64,000 bases of DNA from Megalonaias nervosa (lineage: Eukaryota > Mollusca > Bivalvia > Unionida > Unionidae): assembly GCA_016617855.1 (NCBI GenBank), contig JAECUM010011146.1:1-64000 (forward strand), written 5' to 3'. A program made the position numbers and the translations under genes. The notes under the pieces are model-generated. The model was not told where the DNA came from. It ran no database searches and saw only the letters and a program-made list of their open reading frames with translations. Shown here piece after piece: positions 23,077 through 33,000 of this stretch (within the stretch, counting starts at the first letter, position 1; every line of letters starts with the position of its first letter).

Positions 23077-23241
23077 ATTTCATGAACCCCATAAGTGCCA
23101 TAGTGATCACATGAGAGATGACATTGGTCATGTGGCTGGTCAGTCTTGAGAGAAAAGAAATGGAAGCCTCAATGTCTTATTGGGTGGGAAGTATTAAGGA
23201 TAGACATGTGATCACTAAGGCACTTATGAAGTTCATGAAAT
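23077..23241. mobile_element. Short non-autonomous element with 37-bp TIRs
   Basis: 165 bp bounded by inverted repeats beginning ATTTCATGAACCCCATAAGT on the left; the right arm differs at three of 37 positions. A TA dinucleotide flanks both ends. Its left part (to about 23143) matches the right end of the recombinase unit at 24502-24570 reverse-complemented, and its right part has GAGGCTTCCATTT like that unit's left end. It is best read as an internally deleted relative of the 23281-24570 unit. Confidence 0.75.
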
Positions 23242-23280
23242 TACAATCATTAATGTCGATTTGGTAAGTTTAGTTTATCA

Positions 23281-24570
23281 ATTTCACTTCCCCCATAAGT
23301 GCCTTGCAATCCTATGAGATTTCAGAGAGAGGCTTCCATTTACGAAATAGATTAACAACAACAGAAGAAAAAGAAGAAAACTTTCATATGTTGGTAGTAA
23401 ACCAGATAATCCAAAGTTACATTGTACATTACATTGACCATTATGAAATTCTGGATGCTGACAAGACCTGTGTACTGAATTCAGTCTTGTCTGTAACGGG
23501 TTTGTTATAGACCTTCCTGAAAGTACAGGCACTAGCCCAACCAGCTGCCTTCAAGATTGTACCCAATTGTACCCCTTTGGCACAGGCTGCAGAAACAGAT
23601 GAAGCCCTCGTGCTATGAGCATGGAAAACTGATGTATCAATACCAGACTTTCTCATAACAGTCTTTATCCAGTTTGATATTGTGCCTTGAGCAACTTTTA
23701 ATGTGCAGATTGTGTGCTGATGAATAACTGTGTTTCAGAATTTCTCAAAAGTTTGGCCTGTTGCAAATAACACTGTAAACAAGACACAACACACAATTTT
23801 TGTCATATGGATAAGATTCAAAAACAAAAGGCTCCACATGTTTACCAGTGGTTTAGATTGTTTCAGCAATGAAGGGACGTGTATTTTGTACACTGTTAAC
23901 ACGAAATTTAATGCTATTTGTCTGCATCAGGTGAAGCATCTGACACCTTAGTCCTGTCAACAAAGCAAGCAGCATAGCTAACTTCATAGTAAGTTCCTGC
24001 AATGACAATTGGTCATCGCCTTGTAAAGAGAGAAAATAGTTAAACACAAGCTGCACATCCCACACAAATGAGTACTTTGCCAATGAAGGCTTTGCAATGA
24101 ACAGCCCTCCCATAAATCTCTTAAGTAAAACATTCTTGCTTAGAGTGGATTGAGAAGTAAGACTAACTAATGATGAAATTGCAGATCTAGCTGTATTTAC
24201 AGAACTATAACCTAAACCTCTATGTACTAATTCAGTTAAAAACTCTATAACAATAGTCACAGGTGGGTCAAGTGGATTAATCTGTCTTTGATTTGAAAAT
24301 AACATCCACTTTTGGAGATGACCCCAATACTGTTTTTTAGATGATGTTCTCCATGAAATGATGATGAGGAAGGCAACCCTGTCAGTCAATCCTTGATTTT
24401 TGATGAATGCAACACTTTTCTTCCGAAATCATAAATTACGCTGTTATTGTTGACGTTTTCTCTTTAAGACTTGCTCCCAAACTGACACTACCATGCAACT
24501 GTTATTCTGATCAGCCATGTGACCAGTGTCATCTCATGGGATCATGAGGCACTTATGGGGGAAGTGAAAT
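23281..24570 (-). mobile_element. Tyrosine-recombinase unit bounded by 40-bp terminal inverted repeats
   Basis: Left end 23281-23320 and right end 24531-24570 are inverted repeats. They begin ATTTCACTTCCCCCATAAGT and match at 35 of 40 positions, with all five differences transitions. Inside is a single decayed tyrosine recombinase on the minus strand with only ~140 bp between its start and the right TIR. There is thus no room for the RT, RNase H or methyltransferase genes of DIRS-type elements. Cryptons are recombinase-only but lack TIRs, as I know them. No clear target-site duplication. A neighbouring 165-bp copy with related ends suggests a mobile family. Confidence 0.75.
23441..24420 (-). 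pseudogene. Tyrosine recombinase (phage-integrase family), broken by frameshifts
   Basis: N-terminal SAM-like DNA-binding region at 24400-23990 (SWRTSSKKQYWGHLQKWMLF, IEFLTELVHRGLGYSSVNTA). The catalytic first Arg is in LLALLTGLRCQ near 23950. The C-terminal part (23656-23441, different frame) has the H-x-x-R box as FHAHSTRAS and the end GWASACTFRKVYNK with the nucleophilic Tyr and a Trp at the second His position. Between 23853 and 23656 the reading shifts frame at least twice (a piece reading VEPFVFESYPYDKNC is in a third frame). Such enzymes cut and rejoin DNA through a 3'-phosphotyrosine. This copy cannot be active. Confidence 0.88.
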
Positions 24571-24599
24571 ACAATAGCTCTTCTTGTTTTTAACCAGTT

Positions 24600-25940
24600 A
24601 AGAGCTACAAATCAATAAATATAAATTTTAAGAAATTTTTCACAAAGAATGTCAGATGGGAAGAGCACCATGGATCATCACTTCTTTAAAATGTGTCTGG
24701 TGGATACTAAAGAAATCTTTCTTTTGTTGGGAGTGCCACATACTATTTCCATTTTGTTTCAAACATTTAATCTTTTGAAATAAAACTTACAAATTATAAA
24801 ATATGAAAATATCTTCCAATGCCATTTTTCAAGAATTATCTAAATTCTGACAGAAACTAAGATCACAGTTGTCATGACAGTATTACAAAAGATTTGAAAC
24901 TTTCTTTCCAATGCTTTTCTCTTAAGCAGTATTAAAATTTGCATGAATGTGTAATCCACTTAACCCACAATTTTGATGCTTGTGGATGATGAAAGCTGCT
25001 TATTCATAATTAATAATTAATTGCTTTGGTCAAAAGTATCTCTCATAATAATCATTGACTTTGTTATCTTATTCATTATTATAATCACTATTATCATCAT
25101 TGCTCTTACATTTACCTGTTATCTTATGAGGCTGATATGATAAAAAATATATACATCAAGTCTTGATAGACACCTAAATGTTGTCAGGTTATCAACCTCA
25201 TTCATTGTGCAATCTTCTCCTAGGAATGCTTACTAAAAAAGAAAGAAAAATATTGAGATGAAATATAAAATTGTAAGATGCTGGAGATAAATGTTTTTAT
25301 TACCAGTATTTTGTAAAGTGAAAAACAGTGAATGGATTCAATGGAGTCTTAAGAGAATAGTCCTTGACTAAATGAGTCATGGTCTCTACATAATGTATTA
25401 TTATTAGTATTAGTATTAGTAGTAGTATTACTATTATTATTATTATTAATGATCATAAGTCATTTTACAAAATAACACATTAAACCCATTTAACCCAAAT
25501 CTGGGTTTATTTCATTTTTTAAAATAATAACAACAGTTTATTTAGTTGAGAGATGTGGGGATAACAAGACAAACGGTTGTGTGACTTAGGCCTACAATAC
25601 AAACCCTTATGTACAGTGCACTTCAAAGTACACTTGAGCCATGAAACATAAATATCCTTATGAATTAATATTTTCAATTTTTATTTGCCGATTAATATAT
25701 ACCTTACTTAGTGTGTGCTGTATTTATGATTTATAAAGCCATTTTTATCTATTCCATTCTTTCTTTTTTATTTCTTTAAAATATGCATATAAAATTTAAA
25801 TTGTGACACCATATTTTATGTTATGAAAATGACAACCACATTTGAAGCTCAGTGAATTTCAAATAAGCATCACAAAATGTAGATAAAATTACCAAATTTT
25901 GTTATGCACACAGGTGATTTCAATGACATTTGTTTCAATT
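24600..25940. other. No gene recognised; ATT-type microsatellite
   Basis: AT-rich. A mixed (ATT/AGT)n microsatellite lies at 25396-25449. The only possible gene part is the candidate 5' UTR exon at 25116-25232. Confidence 0.5.
25116..25232 (-). other. Candidate 5' UTR exon of the receptor gene
   Basis: Acceptor TTTCTTTTTTAG and donor GTAAATG bracket 117 bp on the minus strand, upstream of the start-codon exon. It contains a short upstream ORF that ends inside it. Weak evidence: splice sites only. Confidence 0.2.
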
Positions 25941-25948
25941 GGCAGGGC

Positions 25949-26300
25949 CATGCCACTTATTCAGAATGGTCTGTGTACATGTAATCAGTCCCATGCCACT
26001 CATTCAGAATGGTCCGTGTACATGTAACCTGTCACATGCCACTCATTCAGAATGGTCTGTGCACATGTAATCTGTCACATGCCACTCATTCAGAATAATC
26101 TGTGTACATGTAATCTGTCACATGCCACTCATTCAGAATGGTCAATGTACATGTAATCTGTCACATGCCACTCATTCAGAATGGCCTGTGTACATGTAAT
26201 CTTTCACATGTCACTCATTCAGAATGGCCTGTGTACATGTAATCTGTCACATGCCACTCATTCAGAATGGTCAGTGGACATGTAATCTGTCATATGCCAC
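25949..26300. repeat. 43-bp minisatellite, about 8 units
   Basis: Unit CATGCCACTCATTCAGAATG then GTCTGTGTACATGTAATCTGTCA, very regular. Flanked by unrelated AT-rich DNA. Confidence 0.95.
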
Positions 26301-27140
26301 ATATCATCAGCATCATCTAGCATTTATTAAACTATTTTAAAGTTCTATTTAATGTCAATTTATGGTAAGATTTGTCTAATATCTACCTATGGCATGAGAT
26401 GGCACAATTATATGGTTAGTCCTGTATCGAAAATGAACTCTTCCATAACTCCAAGATGAACATGTTAGATTACATGTACTAAATGAGTGGCATTGCTCTG
26501 TACCTTGATACAAATAAAATCATTCACACACGAAAAGAAACAAGGCAATTTTAACTACATTTCGAAACTACACTTAAAAGTTCAATGAGCTACAGATGCT
26601 GGGCTTAATGTACAACAGTTCATTACATCATAAGAGAGTTGCCATTTATGGCCTTAGAATGGCTATACTACTGGTACATGTAAATAAGTACTTTACAGTA
26701 CAGAATGATAGAACTACTGGTAAACTCCTATTTCAAAGTACAAGAGTTTAATATTTAGAATAGGAACATCTGTATATATCTGTCCTATTCATACAATAAT
26801 TAGAACAAGTTGTTCTGTCACTTGTTTGTGTTTTTCTGAAGTTATTGGCCTTTATTAGATGTGAACATGGCAGAGAACAACTTGCTGGTCTAATTAATAA
26901 GTAACCTTACACAACCATGTAGCTATGTAGCTTTATGTTTAAAAAGATACCAATAACATGAAATCTTTGTTGATTTTATAAATAAATGAGTACAAGACAG
27001 TAGTTTTACATGTTTAACCTATGTTCTCTATGAAGTCAACATGTATACATACCCAACCACATTGGTACACTTAGATACATTTTTGGTAGCCATACTGTTC
27101 TTGATCAACAAAACAAAACGAAAGAAAAATGTGTGATGTC
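26301..27140. other. No gene recognised
   Basis: AT-rich sequence without a supportable ORF or repeat. Confidence 0.5.
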
Positions 27141-27146
27141 ATACCT

Positions 27147-27317
27147 GTCAGGTATAAAATGAGTATAGCATTGGAATTTCCATGTGTGCTTAATTTAGAA
27201 ATACTATTTTTATCTTCATATGTGTAATCACTGATCAAAACTCTGCTCTGACCTCTAATTCTCTCATCTTTACCTTCAAAGCAATTTGCTTTTGGACATG
27301 GACAAATTTGATGCTGC
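27147..27317 (-). other. Possible isolated coding exon
   Basis: On the minus strand an open frame runs from an AG after the (AAT)n tract (GGGGCAG before 27317) to a donor (CTGACAG then GTATGAC) near 27147. It encodes HQICPCPKANCFEGKDERIR and about 37 more residues without stops. Two CxC-type cysteines and mixed charge make it look more like an exon than noise, but no family is recognised and it may be chance. Confidence 0.2.
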
Positions 27318-27320
27318 CCC

Positions 27321-27352
<32 letters not shown>

Positions 27353-27356
27353 TAAT
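27321..27356. repeat. (AAT)n microsatellite
   Basis: About 11 AAT units with one interruption. Confidence 0.95.
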
Positions 27357-27447
27357 TAGTATTATTTATAGAAGGTGACTGATTTAATCAATAAGAACTG
27401 AGGCCTTTCTTAAGAAGTATAACAATTTATATTAGAAATTTTTTTCA

Positions 27448-27550
27448 TAATTACTATTTATTTGAACATGTCTTAAGTATTATAAATAATTAATTCCAAT
27501 AATTACTATTTATTTGAACATGTCTTTAGTATTATAAATACTTAATTTCA
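27448..27550. repeat. Tandem duplication, ~52-bp unit, two copies
   Basis: AATTACTATTTATTTGAACA then TGTCTTAAGTATTATAAATA occurs twice back to back with few differences. Confidence 0.9.
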
Positions 27551-28455
27551 TTATCATCCATTAGTTGCACGTACAAACTCATATATTTTGTCTTATATAC
27601 TGTAATATTTTCTGCAGAATTTATGTGCAATGGAAATTTCTTCCATAGAATTATACCAGAGAACTGGAAGTTTTCCTTAAATTGCTGTTTTCGGTTCTGG
27701 CAGATGAAGGTTTCCTGTGATATTGATCACAACTGGAAATGTGCTATTGCAACATGCATTTCATACCTCACTTAACTAGTTGTGTTTGCTTCATTTGAAA
27801 AAGTTATTGTATAATAAAGGCTTAAAGGAATAACTGTACTTACCTTTAAATCAATCAACATAAACCTAATATGCCAACTGACGTACTTGTTTCAGCTAGC
27901 AATGTATTTACTGGTACATGTAACTGCACTAAAAATTGAATACCTGGTTCCATTCATAACTGTGAGAATGTATCCAGGGGTAAGACAATTCAAAGTAAAT
28001 AAACAAATGAAGCATTTCACCTGCTGGTAACTTAATCACTTGGTCATCATTGAGAAATCACTTTTGTGAGTACAATATTTTAATGGGACAAGCCACTCCC
28101 TTGCACTTCAATTACAAATACAGGGATCCCACAAAGCATTATAGGGTTATGGCAGGGAGGTACTGAAGGGTACACTATTAAATTACCTATGACAAGTTCA
28201 CACAATTAAAAATATTTGAAAGAGTTTTTACTCCCTTCACTGAATTTTAACCCCTGTCTTCATTTTTTGTAATGTGAATATAGTCTTCATTTCTTTCAAG
28301 TAATTCATCTAATGAGAGATAATAACAATGACACAAAAAGCAATCATCATCTATTTATTTCCATCACAGTCCCTACTGACGCCCTGCAGGCATTTAAAAT
28401 AGACATGTGTGACAATGGTAGGAATGCATGCATTAGATAAGTTTATATTTGGTAA

Positions 28456-28637
28456 TACAGTAGAACCTGTCTTGAAAGACCACCCTTTCTGCCAAAAAAT
28501 AATGGTCTCTCAATACAGGTGGTCTCTCATAACATGTTGTAGCACTATATAATCAATAAATCTGTGCATGGAGATTCTGGTCTCTCAAAACAGGTGGTCT
28601 CTCATAGAAGTGGTCTCTCAAGACAGGTTTTACTGTA
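28456..28637. mobile_element. MITE with pogo/mariner-like TIRs
   Basis: 182 bp from TACAGTAGAACCTGTCTTGA to the inverted partner TCAAGACAGGTTTTACTGTA. TA at both ends fits a TA target-site duplication with TIR CAGTAGAACCTG, typical of Tc1/mariner-pogo MITEs. The inside is made of repeated GGTCTCTC motifs. No transposase. Confidence 0.75.
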
Positions 28638-29129
28638 TTTGCTTGGAGATGAATTACTGTTTTGCAGGTAGTACCAAGAATCTCACCTGTATCATTCTTT
28701 AAGATGGGCTTATATTGCATGGGACTGTTTCTCAATAGGTGTTTTTCATTTGTGATTCTCACAAATATCTATATTACACTCATGCAATCAGGAACATACA
28801 TATAGATTTTATACAAGAATGGAGGGGCAGATTAAAATGAGTTTTCAAGGGCCTATCTTAATACAAGAGGCCAAAGTAGGCCTAGATCACTCACCAGGCT
28901 GAAATCCACACAGTAGCCAAATGCAAAAGGAGTTAGTACTACACCTTTTATCAAATTTGTTCAAATTATGTTGATTGTCATAAGTATCTTTTGTTAAATA
29001 TTTTTCTAATTTTAGTATCTGCAAGCATATTTGATGCAACATTGGCATAATCTGCAACACATTTTTAACGCTTTAATATCAGAATGTTATTTGTCAAATA
29101 TGTTGTTGTCCAATTGTTATAGAGAAGGT

Positions 29130-30850
29130 ATGTGAATTTGTTTATTAGAAGTCATTGTCACATTTGCTAAGCCCAGGTTTTAAGTCATGTATAAACTAGA
29201 ATATTACTGCGACCATGTGTTTGATGTCTAAAGATTGCCGCAGGATAGTATCAATCCAGGATAGATCGTGCCAACTGGACAAAGGCTTGCCGTATCACAC
29301 CTACATGTTAAGAGGTTAGGTTAGGATCAAAGGGAAGCCTGCAGAGTGAACGGGGCATGTTCTCATCTGTCCCCACATGGACAGACAGCGAGAGGACATT
29401 GTCCGCTAGTTTGATTGGATCCGTTCACAGCAACATCCAATCGGAATTGAGATAGAGGGTGTGATTACAATTTAGATCCAAATTATAACTTCGTAACTTG
29501 CATGCAAAAGGTTAGTAGATGCCTGGACAGATCGCTAAAAGATAGGGTTATTCCGAGAAGCCACTCATAATTGGTGGTAAAACTTAGAACAGATTCTAAG
29601 GGAAGGAAAGCTTTGATAAGGTCAGTAAGTTATTTGCTCGATTTTTGCAGAATATTATGGCATTATAATTGTAATTATTTGTAGTATGTATAATTAATTA
29701 CTAGCATTGTTTAGTATGTAGAATTACATTTGTAGTGTTTCATTTACATGTGTATTTGAGAAATGGACATGAGTATTACGTAGAGAATTATGTAGATTGT
29801 TAGCTTGTGGTCAGAATTAATTTTGTAATTCGCTATTAGGTTACTTCATAGTAAACCAGTACATTATTAATGCGTTATGTTTGAATTTATGCATGCTTGA
29901 ATTGTGAGTTTGGAAAATGGTTGATGTATGTAAGATTAGTTACTATATATGTATGCATATCACAGAGCATGGATATTTAAATATTTGTGTACTTGTATGA
30001 GTGTAAGATAAAGAAATTGTTGTGATATTGTTTAGCATAATGGGATTAGGATATTTACTGATGTGAAGCAATTTATTGATGCATGTATAAGAAGTAGTTG
30101 ATACCGTGCTGTATTATGACGTTGTTTTACCATACAAGAACGTATGAGTATTTTGATGTGAATGAATGTGTGACCGAAGAAATTAATAGCCGTTATCTGA
30201 TGATAGGCTGGGTGTAGGGTGAGATGAGAGGGCTGAGGAAAAATATCGTACCGTCCTTGTGTTTTCACAGGAAGCTTTTTGGGGACAGAACTTCCGGTTC
30301 AGTTGAGTCCCGAGTCCCCAAGAGGGGAGACGGAAGTGAGACTAGAGAACAGTCGCTGTTGACAAAAGTCTACTTGGTGGAGAGAAGGTGGATAGAAGGT
30401 GGAGGAGGAGGAAAAGTAGTCTGGAGGATAAAGTGCAGGAGGAGGAAAAGGAGTATAGAAGTCGAGGAGCAGCAGAAGGAGTATAGAGAAATTGAGGAGG
30501 GGGAGAAGGAATTTGGAGAAAGTCAGGGAGGAAAAGGAGAAGGAATTGGGAGAAATAGGAGAGAAGAATACACATATGAGTAGAATACAAGGACAGGTGG
30601 AAATCTATCTCACACTACTAATCAAGTGATGCAATAGGCCATTAAAGGGTCGAGCGGAAGGAGTGTACTTGGGAAATTTGAATCATTTGACTATTGAATT
30701 GTTATTAAATTATTATTCATTGAATTTCACCCATTTTGTATATTTAACCATTTCACCATCGGTATTGCTTACTGGGGGCTTGGAGCTGTACATCTATCTT
30801 TCACTAATTTAACTTCCAACCAAAATCGAGCCTGGGTGGGACTTCTATAA
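29130..30850 (+). mobile_element. Possible LTR/leader of an unclassified retroelement
   Basis: This block is less AT-rich than its surroundings and has a long purine-rich stretch (30375-30570, GA-rich on the plus strand). It ends with GTATTGCTTACTGGGGGCTT at about 30762-30781, which resembles an LTR end followed by a TGGGGGCT-type primer-binding site. No gag or pol follows. The 119-codon open frame through the purine tract (30224-30583) is compositional. Weak inference; boundaries are not defined. Confidence 0.3.
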
Positions 30851-30854
30851 TAGT

Positions 30855-32480
30855 TTAATTATAATATTGGAAGCACCCCACTCCCAATCCCCCAGAACCA
30901 ATCCTCACAGTGGGAGCATCCTTCACAGTTATATTGGTCACTGGATTACTATATTGTAATAGGTACAAATCTGAAAGGCCTTTTAGCCAGTATGCTTTGT
31001 GTCCAAGCCCATCAAATTCTACCCATCTGAACTGTTTACCTGCCTTATATAGAATTTTAAAAAATTTACCAAGCATTGCTAACAAGCATTTATATTGGTT
31101 ATAATCACATCATGAAGAGAAATTGAAGCTGTTTGTTCATAACACTAGAAATGAAGTATTCATGTGCTTGAAAACAATGGTTAAAATAGAGTTATGTTTT
31201 ATTTTTTCAGATTCATTATTATTTTATAATTACATGAATTTATAATTATAAGAATTGAACTTAATTTTAAAGGACTCTTGAATTCATCAAGCTTGACATT
31301 GATTATACACTATGCATGAATAATCTTTGATTCACTATGGCCATTCATGCCAAGTTTGACTGATTTTCAAGCTTCGTGAATCCTATAAAACATGAAGTTC
31401 AATTCTTAAATAAGGGAAAATGGGGGACTGGATTATCTAGTTGTAATATTATTTTCAAACAGTTGTTCTTCCTCTTATGAGGTATATATCAAGATTGGCC
31501 ATCAAAAACCAGAGGCTATCTTGCACCAAAGAAAAGCAGTTTTATTATTTGTGGGCCTCTCATCCTTACTTCCTTTGCAAAGAGAGGGGGCTAAATTACT
31601 GGAATGGCCAAGTTAATGAGGAAAATGAACTTTCAGTATAGATTGCTATATCTTGAATTAAAAGTTGTTCCATATAAGGTGACAGAAGGATCAAAATTAC
31701 TGTTCTAATGTAAACGTTTATGTAAAAGAAGATACCCCTTTTTGTCAAGCTGGCTTTTTACTGAAATCAATCAAGGGTGCGGAAGGTGTGGATGAATGTA
31801 CAGACAGACACATTAAAGTGGTTGCTATGATGAGCTGTTTCCGAGTTTGAAAAGCTACATGAGCAGTGAATAAAAATATATCTTTCAATCGACCTGTGGA
31901 AACTTACTTCAAGTTCAAATCTCATGACGGACAATATTTGTCAGCATTAGTAAAAGAAATTATTACAAGTGGGAAAGCAGCCACAAGCAATTGAGAAAGA
32001 TGAAATATCATTGAATGGGTAATTGTAAAACTTGACCCAGGTGCACTTTGCCTGCCCTCCCCCCCCCCAGCCTTTGAAACCAAATAAGGGTGTTCATTTT
32101 ATATCACCAAGTGTTCACTTAGGAATGTGTGTACTTTATTACAAAAAATTTCATTTTGCCTTAGCAGTGGGGGGGGGCAGTGTTTATGCACAATAGAATA
32201 AAAAAATGAAAAATACTATATCACTTACCCGTGAAAGTTATTCAATAGATATTCAACATCAATCACCTAGGCATGGCAATCTCCATTTGCCATTTTTTTT
32301 TTTTTTCTTTATGCTCCAAGATTTCATACGAGGCTCCGGTTCACATTTGGTAACTAACAATCAGCATTGCTACAGGTAAAATCAACATTCTTACAACAGC
32401 CGGATTCAAAAATGGGGTCTTGATGGGTGGGGTGGGGTGGAGGTGTCTATGCCACTTTTTGGTTGGCCGACCCTCCCCGC
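30855..32480. other. No gene recognised
   Basis: A minus-strand open frame at 31085-30855 (76 codons, ending IGSGGLGVGCF) has no recognised family. Short C, G and T homopolymer runs lie at 32059, 32169 and 32293. The rest is featureless AT-rich DNA. Confidence 0.45.
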
Positions 32481-32486
32481 TTCTGC

Positions 32487-32488
<2 letters not shown>

Positions 32489-32552
<64 letters not shown>
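32489..32552. repeat. (TA)n microsatellite
   Basis: About 32 AT units. Creates spurious Tyr-Ile ORFs on both strands. Confidence 0.98.
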
Positions 32553-32555
<3 letters not shown>

Positions 32556-32659
32556 AAGCAAAACTATCTATATCTGCTAAAAGAACAAACATACCAATAT
32601 TTTTTTTTTACCCGCTGAGTATGTTACCTCTGTATTCCAGGCTTCTTCTTCCAATAATG

Positions 32660-32890
32660 TGCTGGGTTCCTCTAGATACTCGCACATGGTGTGAACTATG
32701 TATATGTGATTGGAGGTCGAAGTGCAGCTAAAAATAGGTTAAAAACTTCCCTGGTCTCGAGCTAAGCGATCCCCATACCAACTCCTGCTCTAAAAGCATC
32801 AATGGAATTGTAGTTTACTGGGGAGGCTGGTAAGGAGTTCCACACGCGGATTCCTGATGGAATAGATGATAGATGTCACCTTATTGACTC
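32660..32890 (-). mobile_element. LINE 3' end fragment (RT C-terminus)
   Basis: Minus strand reads SIPSGIRVWNSLPASPVNYN then SIDAFRAG, the R-x-WN-x-LP motif found at the C-terminal end of many LINE ORF2 proteins. It stops shortly afterwards and runs into about 100 bp of likely 3' UTR. Severely truncated; clade not assigned. Confidence 0.65.
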
Positions 32891-33000
32891 CATGGTGGAT
32901 GGTTGGGTGAGCACGGGTGATAAATACACAACAAAAACATAATGGAAAATAATATTAAACCTTAGTTCAAAAGATCAAAACCTTTAGCCTGAGAAAAACA

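Noticed and set aside
30224..30583. 119-codon plus-strand ORF rich in Glu, Gly and Arg
   Set aside because: It is produced by a GA-rich tract; composition alone explains the open frame.
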